A DNA stretch of 64,000 bases from NCBI GenBank assembly GCA_018873245.2, contig JAEMBT020000001.1:13406220-13470219 (forward strand). The letters run 5' to 3'. Numbering within the stretch: position 1 is the stretch's first letter; every line of letters starts with the position of its first letter. A program made the translations under genes and the position numbers. Of this stretch, positions 34,661 through 46,594 are shown piece after piece. Source of the stretch: Archegozetes longisetosus (Eukaryota; Arthropoda; Arachnida; Sarcoptiformes; Trhypochthoniidae). Under the pieces are notes generated by a model. That model was not told the origin of the DNA. It ran no database searches and saw only the letters and a list, made by a program, of their open reading frames with translations.

Positions 34661-36315
34661 AACCAATCGAACGTGCATAGCCTAATGATAATTTTAATGT
34701 CAGACAAGGTGTGAGCTATCATTCAGAAAACAAATTATGGCTAACAATATCTGAAGTATGGATTAAGATACGTGAAAATACTCAAATATTCTCACAAAAT
34801 TTGGTTAATTCTATGCCAAACAGATTGTATGGAATATTTTTGGCCGATGGCGATGTCACCAAATATTAAACTTGACCTCATATGCTCATCGATTAAGGTT
34901 ATCTATTTGTATAAATTATTTTTCTAGAGTTTTTAACACTGTTTATTGATTAATTTATTGACATTTGATAAGATAAAATGTAATCAAAACTTTGCTGGTA
35001 ATTTTTAATTTTTTAGTTTTTAATAAGCAATCCTTTTTATTTAGGTAGTACTATTGCTTCACTTACTTTCTACTAAAAACTTAAACAAGAGTAGAGAGAA
35101 AAGCTATTGTATTGTCACATTTATTTTTGTGACATGGATCGATCTAAACATAAAAACTCGCAAATTTCCTTACCTTTTACAGTGGCATTGAAAGGATCTT
35201 TAAAATAATTTCTTCTACCATAGACGCAATTTTAAAGTACTTTAGAAAATTTTATTTTCTACAAAATTGTGCGCGTCAAAAATTTTAGTATTCTGATCTA
35301 AGATGTGTGCATATATTTACCATCGAACCTTGAGGTCTAAGGCTTTTACCCGCGCACAATTGCTTAAGGTGAGTTGTACTTTGGTAAATGAGGCAATTAT
35401 CCGAATTTTCACCATTTTTATTGCAATTTTTTCTATTATAACTTGAATATCCCTTATTTTGAAATCTTTAAATGAATATCAATAAAGTAATATCAAAACT
35501 CATTACTATTCCCACATTTAATCGAAGACATGCAGCGAATAACGCAAAACGATTATTCTTATGTCTAAAATTTCCGGATATACTTAAAAATCCCAACACG
35601 ACATTACAGCTAAACAAACACCGCTTAAGACATTACTGCGCAACTCAATACAGTGCAAGTAATACCGCGCGCGATATTGCTGCGCAAACGACAATATAGC
35701 GCGGTAGTGTAATTTGCGCGGTAGCCTCATTTGCGCGGTATTGTCGCTTGCACGGTAATATCATGTAATCCTTAAAAATGAAATACTGGCCATATATTAA
35801 ATTCACTTATTGAAAGAAGTATGAAGCGTTAGAAATATTATGGTTTATTGTTATATATGAGAAATCATTAATGAAATTATAAATTAAAAACCTATAAAAA
35901 TTTTTAAAAATAAATTTCATTGTCGTTTACAAAGAATTAGATGAATAACAGAAATGCGATAATGAGCTTTAAATTGAATTTCTTCTTAAGAAACAAACTT
36001 TATTTAGGATCTGCATGTTTCTAACGTCAATTGGATAATGGAAGTAATAATAGATTGAATTAGAAAATCAATAGCCTTTGATGTTCCTTTCTCGTATAAA
36101 ACGAATATTAAAGTCATCATTCAGTAATAAAGTCATAAAGTCAATTATTGAAGAATTATATCGATTTCTTTTCATTCGATATTATAAAACTAATTCAAGT
36201 TATTATTTTAGGTCTCATAAAAACAAGTTATAAACTAAAGTTTTAAAAAATTTTTAATTATAAAGTTGAAAAACAACAATAATTATTCAAAACTTGAATA
36301 TAAGAAGCTCTAGAA
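34661..36315. other. Intergenic with a GC-rich repeat patch
   Basis: Mostly AT-rich. At about 35635-35755 a patch contains many copies of TACCGCGC / GCGCGGTA in both orientations, with related words (GTGCGCG, CCGCGCAC) at 35268 and 35349. A small frame at 35472-35699 runs across the patch and is unlikely to be coding. From 35945 onward the sequence is the duplicated upstream flank of the next receptor gene. Confidence 0.6.
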
Positions 36316-37708
36316 ATGGATGTTAATACTGAACAGATAGTGAATGAATCTGAAAATAATGATGACAAACTAGTTATCTATGATATAGATTTGCCACTTT
36401 ACAAATATGGACTTATGTTTAGATATGATATCAATAACTATTTCGATACCGACATCAAGAAGCGAAAGCAGAATTTCAAATATTATGCTATGAATATTTG
36501 GATTTTAATTCATTTTATGAGAATTTTAATTTGTCTAATGAATGTAGAAAACGGAACAGTTCCTAAATATTATTTCGATATTATTCAATATATCGGAGGT
36601 TTAACTGAATTCTATTACTTGGGTTCATTATTTGCTCTACTGATGTCTTTCATTGTCATTATACTTTTAAGCATTAGAGAAGAAAATGACTTTCAATGGC
36701 TTCATATCATTAAAGTTTTAAAAGGGTTACAAAATGAGAGAACAATCAAAATATATGATAAAAATCAATATAAAAAGTTCGTTAAAAGTATTGGTTATAT
36801 ATTATCATTCATTAGAATTTTAATTCGAATAGATGGATTATTTTTAACTTTGATCTCAATTACTGTTTTGATAATCTTTTTTGAATGGAAAGAAATAATA
36901 ATTTATGGAATATTGAGTGCTTTCTTCTTTAGTGGATTTATTATTACAGTCTTAATAATAATGTCTTATAGTTTTTTCTATTACTTCATTGTTTGTTATT
37001 ATTGCAAACTCAGATTCAAATTATTTAATAATAAACTATTGAAAGCAAATAAGGATAAATTTTTCTTCAGCTCCAGAATAGTATTAGAATTGATGGAAGA
37101 ACACCATAATATATGTAATGATATCAATCTTCACAACGAATTTTGGTCTAAATATTTGTTTGTACTGATTTACAGTCTGATACCCATAAACTTGATAGGT
37201 TTACAACAGATTTTCTTTGAAGACTTACTCTCAGCAACTTATTGTTTTGTGCTACTAATAACTGTTTTTTTGCTTTCCTCTCATTTGTTGATTAATTCAA
37301 TGACTGCATCGATTAATAAGGAATCTTCGAATTCGTATAAATATTTATACAAATTTTATTTTGATTCGAATTCTAATATCGGATTGGTAAACAAAATCAA
37401 AGTTTGTTTTCAGAGCTATTTTTATAATTCGTATTATGAATAAATTTATGAAAATATTAAAATTTTTATGTTTAGTTATTGAATACAATGGAAAGAGTGA
37501 GCAACAATAGACTTCTGATTGGATTTTCATGTGGTAACCAATTTGTTATGACGCCAGTCATTACATTTAAAGTAAGACTTTGTACAAATTAGATCATTTT
37601 TAAGTGAAATAATTTCGACGAATATTCTTTATTACTTAGATGTTTGCAATCTTCTGTCGATTCTTTTTACTTACAAATAGACTGGCAGATAATGTAAAAC
37701 GAGTGTAA
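36316..37708 (+). CDS. Gustatory-receptor-like seven-transmembrane protein (copy 2, intact), 416 aa
   Basis: Exons 36316-37401, 37476-37571 and 37640-37708 join in phase 0 with introns of 74 (GTTTGT donor) and 68 nt; 417 codons with stop. A hydrophilic N-terminus (~70 aa) is followed by about seven hydrophobic segments, for example IWILIHFMRILICLMNV, YLGSLFALLMSFIVIILL, LTLISITVLIIFF and GFIITVLIIMSYSFFYYFIV. Then comes the late-exon signature MERVSNNRLLIGFSCGNQF and a final segment MFAIFCRFFLLTNRL. Length, topology, the long first exon and short phase-0 C-terminal exons are typical of the arthropod Gr/Or superfamily, which forms ligand-gated cation channels in chemosensory cells. The usual TYxxxxxQF in TM7 is not recognisable, so the family call is tentative. 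Four copies occur in the window. Confidence 0.82.
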
Positions 37709-38239
37709 AGGTTAAGAAATATTTGATTTGGTTATCGATAGAATTTGAGAGTTATGTCAACTCGTTGTTGTATCAATTTTGTTAATTAAGATTGAACGAT
37801 AAAGAATCGTGTAGCTTCGTCTTACTATCGATTTATCCATTGAAGATTATATTATATTTCAAATTCCAAATTTATTAAAACTTATTATTTGCTTATCATT
37901 TCAGTTATAAAAATTTATGTTCAGTGATAATTTGGATCAACGTTTATAAACTAGCTTTCCTTTTTGTAGAACTCTTACAATTATTTATGTAAAGCACAAA
38001 TTTTAGTAACAATTATGGCTTTGTGTGAAGATATTTATTTCTTTCAGAACTCCTCGGTTTCTGTCAGCACTATTTTTGTTGTGAAACAACAACAGCAACT
38101 TATGAAAATCTGAATGAAATAAATTATATAGTTATAGTATACGATATAAAAACTGGTAAAATTTTGTATATGATTAAATATTAACTTTTTCTTAATTAGC
38201 ATTTACTGTTTGTTGATAATTATTAAAGTCATGAAATAT
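37709..38239. other. Non-coding receptor 3' flank
   Basis: Shared with 33710-34229; no gene or signal identified. Confidence 0.55.
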
Positions 38240-38939
38240 GGTTATACCCCAATTGATAGACATCTATTTTATAGACACCCACTTTATAGACATTTCATTT
38301 CATAGACAAAGAACAAGGCCCAACTTTGGGTTGTAACTGGGCTGGCGATTTGATATCATCTGTACATTCCCCTTTAAGGTATCAATATTTTACCCAAATA
38401 TTAAACGTTAATTCAGTATAGTTTAGGAAAAAATTAATCAAATATTCAATTTTTTATAATGGCTCATATTGTAAAATCGAAATTTTCAAAACATCAGTTG
38501 ATCCATTTATCCTCTCTCAAATCGAATAAAACTTTTATCATTAGTGGAGTAGAGGCGGAAATTATTTCTGAGAAATAATCAGAGCGTTTCTTGCACTTTA
38601 ACATATCAAACGGTTCAATAAAATTTGAGCTATGTATATCAATTAATGTTCAAAATAAAAGATGCAAGGCTTGTCCCAGAAGTTTCTCAACATAACCTAA
38701 CACAGGTATCACTATTCTCTTTGAAGTTTCTCTTTCCCGTGGTATTAATATCATGTACTCTTGGCAGTGGGCGTCATTCCACCACTTCTTAGCTGGCGTG
38801 AGACGCGCGTTCCCTTGCTAGAGATCGTGCCAGTTTCCTTCGGGTTAGAGTCATCATCGATCATTGAGTATACAGTGTTATTCATTGGAAGTGACAGACT
38901 ATCAAGTCCTACCATTACAACCACAGACTACTTTGAACA

Positions 38940-39351
38940 TTAACCCTAGAACAGTATTTCACGGTCAAAATGACCCAAAGGTCTATAAAAAATTTTATAA
39001 TTATTTAATGCAATTTCCAATGTTAATAAAACTGATAGTATTTTCAAATGAGTATATTTAGATCGTATTAAGCAATAAATTAATTATTTACAAATTTTAT
39101 ATTTAAATTGAATCATTTATAAAGTTAGTTCTATTTGAGTTCAGGCGATAAATTTGTAAGTGAGATAAGCTTTCACTCAAACCTTAAACTGATTACGTCA
39201 ACGATGACGACACTAATAAAATACAAAACACGCTAACTGTTATGCACCCTAAACCTCACGATAACATACTTTTCCAAATCAATCGATGGGTCAAAAAGAC
39301 CATATTTTATTGAAATCATCAGTGAAAACCGTTTTACTGTTTAAGAGTTAA
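38940..39351. mobile_element. Possible piggyBac-type MITE, TTAA flanked
   Basis: Ends read TTAACCCTAGAACAGTA and, from the other side, TTAACTCTTAAACAGTA, each starting with a TTAA; the next bases (TTTCACGG / AAACGG) are also similar. piggyBac elements insert at TTAA and often begin CCCT. The length of ~410 bp and lack of coding fit a MITE. The terminal repeats are imperfect, so this is tentative. Confidence 0.5.
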
Positions 39352-39684
39352 TTGATATACATAGCTCATATTCTATTGAACCGTTTGATATGTTAAAGTT
39401 TGAGAAACGCTCTGATTCTTTCTCAGAAATAACTTCCGCCTCTACTCCACTAATGATAAAAGTTTTATTCGATTTGAGAGGGGATAAATGGATCTAATGA
39501 TGTTTTAAAAATTTCAATTTTTGCCATAGGAGCCATTATAAAAAAAATTCATTAGATTAATTTTTTCCTAAACTATACTGAATTAACGTTCAATATTTGG
39601 GTAAAATATTGATGCCTCAAAGGGGAATGTACAGATGATGTCAAATCGCCCCGCCCAGTTACAACCCAAAGTTGGGCCTTGTCA

Positions 39685-40140
39685 TTTTCGCTAATGAAGA
39701 TTCTGGTCATTGAGGAGATATTGATGTTAGGCTGAAAACTCTGGTTCAGTCTTGGAATTTTGTTTTTTTATATAACTTATATGAACAGCGAAAGATATGT
39801 TGGAAATAGAAATTTAATTCTGATTTAATAATAATGAAATATTTTTGTACTATCAGACAAAATATCGTCCTACAAAATATCGCATGACAATATGTCACAT
39901 GAGAATACTACATATCTTTGTATGCGATATTTTATCGTATGATATTTTGTAGTGCAATATTTTGTCTGATACCACAAAAATATTTCATTATTATTAAATC
40001 AGAATTAAATTTCTATTTTCAACATATCTTTCGCTGTTCATATAAGTTATATAACAAAATAAAATTCCGAGAATGGACCAGAGTCTTCAGCCTAATGTAA
40101 ATAATTTCTTCAATGACCAGAATCTTCATTAGCGGAAATT
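39685..40140. mobile_element. Inverted-repeat element, arms ~165-190 bp, nested
   Basis: Arms 39685-39855 and 39950-40140 begin CGCTAATGAAGATTCTGGTC on each side, and the core also folds (ACAAAATATCG / CGATATTTTGT words). It interrupts the right arm of the larger foldback element at the CCTTGT junction, so it is younger than that element. Confidence 0.75.
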
Positions 40141-40599
40141 TGTTTATGAAATAAAATGTCTATGAAATGAAATGTTTATCAAGTAAATTGTCTACATAAT
40201 GGAATGTCTATAAAGTGAGTTTCTATAAAGTGAATGTCTATAATATGGGAGTACATCATGAAATATGTGTATATATTCGCAAATTATATATGATGTATCA
40301 GAGTATTTGTTTTTTCCTGAATACTGCGATCATAACCGAAAGTTGGCAAAAACATATTTATTTATGGACCTCTCTACAATAATAATGCCAACATTGATTG
40401 ACTATATATACAAATATTGATAGGCATTGAAATAATTAGGGGATGCAAACTTTAAACATCCTGTATATAATGTATGAATGGATATAGCGTCTTGTGGACC
40501 AAAATTTAGACAGTTTTAATTCACTTTTTGTTATGATAAAATTTCTCGAAAAATATGAACTTGTATAAAAAACTACATTATATAAGAAATAAGAGTGAC

Positions 40600-42016
40600 C
40601 TAATGAGCAACTGATAGTGGTCTCAATTCAGCACATCTTAGGATTCTTTTAGTCACACTAGTAATACTTCTTTTGACAACATTTAAACCAATTTTATTGA
40701 GACAAAATTTTATTCTTCTTATGAAATGATCAGTACTTTCTACACACCAACCATTTCTGTAAACTATTCGACACAACCGAAAAATTCTTCAATTGGACGA
40801 AACTGAAAAAGGTTTATTGGATTACGGTATTTGGGCACAATTCTTTATTTGTTTCTAAGCATTGTGTGACTGTTCGGGTGTAATGTGCCGATGCTTTGTC
40901 AGGCCAGAAGATGTACTTATTGTCAGAATGATTTTTCTTCAAGTAATCAATCGTTTTCGAAGACACGTTTTGGTCGATCGCCAGCCCAGGCTTCTGTAGT
41001 AATGGCTGACACATACCGTTATTCGGAATAGCATGACTTTCGACTCGAATTTTTGTTTTGGTGCATATTTGACACTATCAGAAGTTGACATCTTTGGTGA
41101 CACGAAGTAACTATCGTTTAAAGAATGAATTAAAATAAAGTAGTTTTCATCGTCAATAACAAAGTCAAATTTTCGACAATAGCGATACAGTCAAGCGCAC
41201 TGTCTCTTAACCATTATCCCTTGAGGACTGGTATATTTTGGTGATTTCTTCGGCTTCCTTCTAATATGCGATCTACTATCGATCTACTGATCTACCAAAT
41301 AGTGTTAAAACTTCAATATGCGAGCTACAAATATTTTGTTGATCTACCATTTAAAAGAAGATAAAAGTCACAATTTGGTCACTTTTGCATAAAACAGATT
41401 CATTATCGCGTAAAATAGTAAAATAACATTTTTGTACCGCATTTTCTCCAATGTGGGCTACTAAGTGAGACTGGAAGTAATCGTTTTGATGGTAAGTATT
41501 CACTAGTCGACTCTTCAGTGGCAGTAGTTCTGTGCAATCTGTTGTTAATATTTTCACACCTAAAGGGGCACAAAACCTTATTTTAAATAATAAAAGGAGG
41601 TCTATTTCCTTATGCCTTAAAGTAGATCGCATATTTGTGTTAAAAACTTTTAGTATATCGCATATTAGAAGAAAGCCATTCTTATATCTGCGAATAGACC
41701 ATTTTTCCAACCAATACTTGATAATTCTACTGTCCACAGAGAACTTACGGGCGGCTCCAGAGATAGCAAACTTGTTCTTATGATTCATCATTCGAAAAAG
41801 CTTCTGGACCTTCTATGTTGACATTTTCTGGAAATAGAGACCCTTACCTACTCTTTAGTGGTCAGTCGCTCTCGATGTTTTAATTATGTTATATATGGAA
41901 CTGCGAGGCATACCTTCAGCCATGAAATGTTTAACTGTATAAGATTTGGGTTTATCTGAATTATTGTTATAGAATGTCACGCCTCGATTCCGAGTCATCT
42001 CTTCTTTTGATGGCAT
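40600..42016 (-). pseudogene. Tc1/mariner (DD37E-type) transposase, decayed, full extent
   Basis: On the minus strand the frame starts at 42016 (MPSKEEMTRNRGV) with helix-turn-helix regions (KHFMAEGMPRSSIYNII, then GAARKFSVDSRIIKYWLEKW). It continues to FWPDKASAHY (about 40915) and RPIEEFFGC (about 40780), with multiple stops and frameshifts throughout. It is the same transposase type as 31065-31490 (WPDxAxAHY). An antisense + strand frame at 41532-41783 is a shadow. Confidence 0.75.
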
Positions 42017-43588
42017 AACTTTTGATAATTGGACTCAATCTCAAATGAGATTAGAACAGTTATAAATCAGATTGTCTACAAAATGGTATAATATATGTCT
42101 ACAAATTCGAATTCTATTTCATAGCGCACGCTTTCAAAAAGAGTCGAAATTTTGGTTCACATGACGTTATATCTTTCATGGCTCTAATTACAATATAACG
42201 TAAAAGATCTATCAACTATAATATATATTTGAATTTTAAAATTTTACTTCTAACAAAATTAGCACCACTTTTAAGGTTAATCGATAACGAAAAATAATAT
42301 TTGAAAATCAAACTTGAAAATATTTCTAACTTCTCTAAGTAGTGCTTTTCAAAGTCGAAACTTTAATTTATCCAGACGTTTTAAAAAATTTAATATGCTT
42401 AAAAATTAATAAAATATAATAACAGTGTATAAAGAACATCTGAAAACTATGAACGTCCGAAGATTTTGAAGTAATAATTGTTCATATGAAGTAACTTCCT
42501 TAGTTTTTATAGAAATTTAATTTGTGATGAATTTTTTAAAGGTTAATTCCTATACTGAATAATTACCTTTTTTGGAAACTTAAGTTTGAAATTTTGTTTT
42601 AACTATTATTAATTGTAAAAGTGAATGTTAAACAAACTTAATTTTGTACTATCTAAATTTTACCAGCATCAGAAAAGTTTATTTGCATAGTAAAAGTTGG
42701 TAAATTCACTAGTCAATAAATACTAAGGTTACTGATGCCAGACCTCCTGGATTTGAACATTTTCTCCCGTTTCTCGGACCGATGTAGTCCGGAAGGCGAT
42801 TTCTCCCGGATTAGACTCTTTGGTTAATGATAAGCAGAACAATTCTTATAAATCGAAGATTTTCTTAAAGCTCAAGTACGTTTTAAAATTTAAACGAAGT
42901 ATTTCGAAAGCTTAAGAAAACACTTGCAACCTATTAACATTCTTTTATAGAACTTAATCCTTGCGTGAACTTTAAAATAAAGTTTTTGCTTCAGTTAGAT
43001 TTGATATAGTGGGAAGTAGATTAATTTCGGTCTCAGAATGTTTTCAAAACTCAAATTTCAAGACTTTAAAAATCAGTGTTATTTTAATGTGAGAAATATC
43101 TCATAAATATTTTTAAAAAATAATTACAAAACTATGTATGAAACAATACATGAAACTTTCAATATAAGGGTTCTCCCCTTTATTATTAAATCTCTCATAT
43201 TTGACCTAAATTGACAACCGTACGGCTTCCAAATCATCGGGACTAGAACGGAGTCTCCGGTATTTGAGGGCGTCTTCCGATCTTCCGTCTGGAAATGAAA
43301 TATTTACCTATTTCTCAGTTTTTCAATGAAATGTTTTGATGAGAAAAATTTTTTAAAACGATTATGTAAATAAACTTTAAAAGAAATAGGCTTCAAAACA
43401 GTACCTATTTTTTAATTCTCATTCTTTCATATGCTTATCTTTGAATGTAAGTTAATCTTTTAATTGATTCCGTATATAAGTTTTGAAAGAAGTCCATTAA
43501 AACATTTCTTAAAGTTAAGTTTAGTCATTATTTAAGGTTCTTTCAAAAGAAAAACTTCTCGCTTTATAAACTGATTTGAATATATTTT
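42017..43588. other. Intergenic with transposon scars
   Basis: No gene. Two GC-richer patches, at 42730-42825 (AGACCTCCTGG, TTTCTCCCGG words) and 43165-43290, look like the ends or internal parts of a decayed hAT element whose coding remnant follows at 43589. Terminal repeats were not resolved. Confidence 0.5.
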
Positions 43589-43983
43589 ATAAAATTAATG
43601 TCGATAATACAGCTTTATTCGATGAATTTTCTTATTTGAATGAAGACAAACATATCAAAATTGGAGAGTTTGATAAAAGTGTAGCCAATGATAATTTATG
43701 CGAAAATTATTAAGCTGTCAAGTTTCCAAACCTCCATAAAATAGTTGAATGTGTTTTGTCGGTTCTTATTTCTAACGCATCTGTTGAAAGAATATCTAGT
43801 ATAATGAAAAAATTTTGAACAGATAAAAGGAATTATATTTGTGTAGGTTTAATAAAAGCTGAAACATGCACGAAAGCGAACTTTAATATGAAATTTTATG
43901 AATTTGCTGAATATGTTTCTGAAGAAGGAAATTTACTGAAAGCGGCTAAATTAAGTTCAAAATATAATTTTGTTAAAGAATAA
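43589..43983 (+). pseudogene. hAT transposase C-terminal remnant
   Basis: With two in-frame stops, the frame reads FDEFSYLNEDKHIKI, then NASVERISSIMKKF, TDKRNYICVGLIKAE and NFNMKFYEFAEYV. This is the hAT dimerisation region and is clearly related to 22457-22711. No catalytic core remains. Confidence 0.7.
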
Positions 43984-45202
43984 CGACCAATATTCGTATT
44001 TATAACTTTCGGTATTAACCAATAAATATCTTTTGGCTATGGAAAATTGTTGGCTTTATTTTTTATTTATTTTATTAGGGAGAACTCTTTGATATTTTTC
44101 TCCGGTTTTTGAGTATAACTAATCTTGCATATGCACTTTTATAATAAATTAATCTGAAGGATTGATGCCTCCATCACTTATACAGAACCGTCATTTTATA
44201 ATGTTGTAATCAATTCTTTGATAACTTTCTAGATATAATAGATAGGGAATTGAAATTTTAAACAACTAGAGTTTAGTTATTGATAATTAATAATAAATTA
44301 TAAAAACAACTGGAGGTTTCTGTCATTCATGTCTAGGCAGAATTGAATGCTACGAATAATATTTTCTGAAACTATTATTGTGATGTTTAATTTCAATTTA
44401 TAGATATTTTATGGATTTGAAACATTTGGGAGTAAATGTTTTTCGATGTTCCTGGTTAGGATTTTTTATAATTAACAAAAAAATATTCGACAATGAAAAC
44501 ACGTTGTGTCTAAGAGTCATTGTTCATGTTTTCTAAAATTTAGCAACTAGTATCTTTTTATATACATTAAGTACTGTTAATAAACTTAAAAACTTTAAAA
44601 ATCTTGAAGGCGCACTGCTATAATTTTTTGGCTTTACAAGACTTGGTCACTCTACTTTAATCTAACTGCAACTAAAAGACTTGGAGTCAATAACGTAAAA
44701 CTATTTCCTGAAGTTTTAAGACACAAATATGTAATATCGATCACTTAATGAATGGAAATTTCAAAAATCTTATGAAATAACCGAAATGTCATAGTTTATT
44801 ATTATATTTATGAAAAAATTAGAAAGAAATTCGATTGTCATTTTCAAAAATCAAATTAATAATGAAATCGCGATAATAAGTTATAAATTGAATTTCCACA
44901 CGAAACAAAATATTTTCGGGATCTCAATCTTACTGACGTCAGTAAAGTTCGATAAAACAGAAGTATTAATAGATTCAATTTAAATATCAATAATTATTGA
45001 TCTTTGCCTTTCTTGCGAACATTGTGCCAATTTCTAAAGAACTATATCGCTTACAGTTAATTTAATATTATGAAGTATTTTCAAGTTTGGGTTTAAATAT
45101 TATAAAATACAAGTTAAAAACTCAGTTTAAAACAAAGTGTGAAAGTTATCAAATTGAAAAGTACACCAATTTTTCAAACTTTATATATAAGAAACTATAG
45201 AA
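43984..45202. other. Non-coding; left palindrome edge and receptor upstream flank
   Basis: The palindrome arm starts near 44165 (GATGCCTCCATCAC matches the complement of about 62600). The last ~400 bp resemble the upstream flanks of the receptor copies at 32323, 36316 and 61613, including TGACGTCAGTAAAGTT near 44934. Confidence 0.6.
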
Positions 45203-46594
45203 ATGGATGTGAACTCTGAGCAGACAGTGAGTGAATCTGAAAATAATGATAATCAACTAGTTATCAGTGATATAGATTTACCACTTTACAAATATGGACT
45301 TGTGTTCAGATATGATATCAACAACTATTTCGATACCGACATCAAGAAGCGAAAGCAGAATTTCAAATATTGTGCTACGAATATTTGGATTTTAATTCAT
45401 TTTATGAGAATTTTAATGTGTCTGATAAATGTAAAGAACGGAGGGTTTCCTAAATATTATTTTGATGTTATTCAATATATCGGAGGTTTAACTGAATTTT
45501 ATTACTTGGGTTCATTGTTTGGTTTACTGATGTCTTTTATAGTGATTACACTTTTCAACACTAAAGAAGAAAATGATTTTCAATGGATTCATATCATCAA
45601 AGTTTTAAAAGGATTGCAAAGTGAGAGTATAATCAGAATATATGATCAAAATGAATATCAAATATTCGTTAAAAGTATTAAATACATTTTATCACTAATT
45701 AGAATTTCGAATCTAGTCAATGGATTGCTTTTAGTTTTCACCTCAGCTAATGTTTTGATAATCTTTTTTGACTGGAAAGAAATGATAATTTACGGAATAT
45801 TCAATGCTTTCCTTTTTATTGGATTTATTATTACTGTTATAATAATAATGTCTTATAGTTTTTTTTATTACTTCATTGTTTGTTATTATTGCAAATTCAG
45901 ATTTAGATTATTTAATAATAAACTATCAAATGGAAATAAAGATAAAGTTTTCTTCAGCTCTAGAATAGTATTAGAATTGATAGAAGAACATAAATATTTA
46001 TGTAATGATATCAAACTTCACAACGCATTTTGGTCTAAATATTTGTTTGCACTGATTTACACTTTGATACCCTTGAATCTGATAGGTTTACAACAGATTT
46101 TGTTTGAAGATTTACTTTTGGCAACGTATTTTTTTCAACTATTCGCAACCCCTTTTTTGCTTTTCTCTCATTTGATGCTTAACTCAATGACCGCATCGAT
46201 TAATAAGGAATCTTCAAATTCGTATAAATATTTGCACAAATTTTATTTCAATTCCAATTCTAACATCGGATTAAAAAACAAAATCAAAGTTTGTTTTCAA
46301 ATTTATTTTATAATTTTTAATATAAATAAATTTATGAAAGTATTAAACTTTTCATATTTAGTTATTGAATACAATGGAAAGAGTGAGCAACAATAGACTT
46401 CTGGTTGGATTTTCATGTGGTAATCAATTCGTTATGACACCAATGATTGCATTCAAAGTAACATTTTGTACAAATTAGACAACTTTCTATGTGCAACGAT
46501 TTCGAAGAGTATTTTTGTTATTTAGATGTTCGCAATATTCTGTCGATACTTTTTACTTACAAATAGACTGGCAGCTAATGTGAAACGAGTGTAA
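45203..46594 (+). CDS. Gustatory-receptor-like seven-transmembrane protein (copy 3, intact), 416 aa
   Basis: Exons 45203-46288, 46362-46457 and 46526-46594 have the same lengths as copy 2 (1086, 96 and 69 nt); introns are 73 and 68 nt, the second with a weaker GTAACA donor. The hydrophobic profile, SNNRLLVGFSCGNQF exon and RLAANVKRV end are conserved. Substitutions against copy 2 cluster in residues ~135-195, around the segment before and in TM3, where ligand differences could arise (inference). Without splicing the first exon would run on to a stop at 46396, giving a shorter 397-aa product; the paralogue comparison favours the spliced form. Its inverted partner at 60242-61613 is broken. Confidence 0.82.

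Larger units (their letters stand above)
38240..40255. mobile_element. Large foldback element with nested insertions, ~2 kb
   Basis: The left arm (38240-38655) is repeated inverted at 39350-39685 and, after an interruption, 40140-40255. Outer parts carry degenerate direct repeats of TTTATAGACAT / ATGTCTATAAA. Two inserts are nested: a TTAA-flanked element (38940-39351) and an inverted-repeat element (39685-40140). No transposase is visible. A second left arm is at 34230. Boundaries are estimates. Confidence 0.7.

Noticed and set aside
46289-46396. Unspliced 397-aa C-terminus for receptor copy 3
   Set aside because: All paralogues share a GTTTGT donor and TTTAG acceptor that restore the SNNxLLxGFSCGNQF exon, except the pseudogene where the acceptor is mutated.
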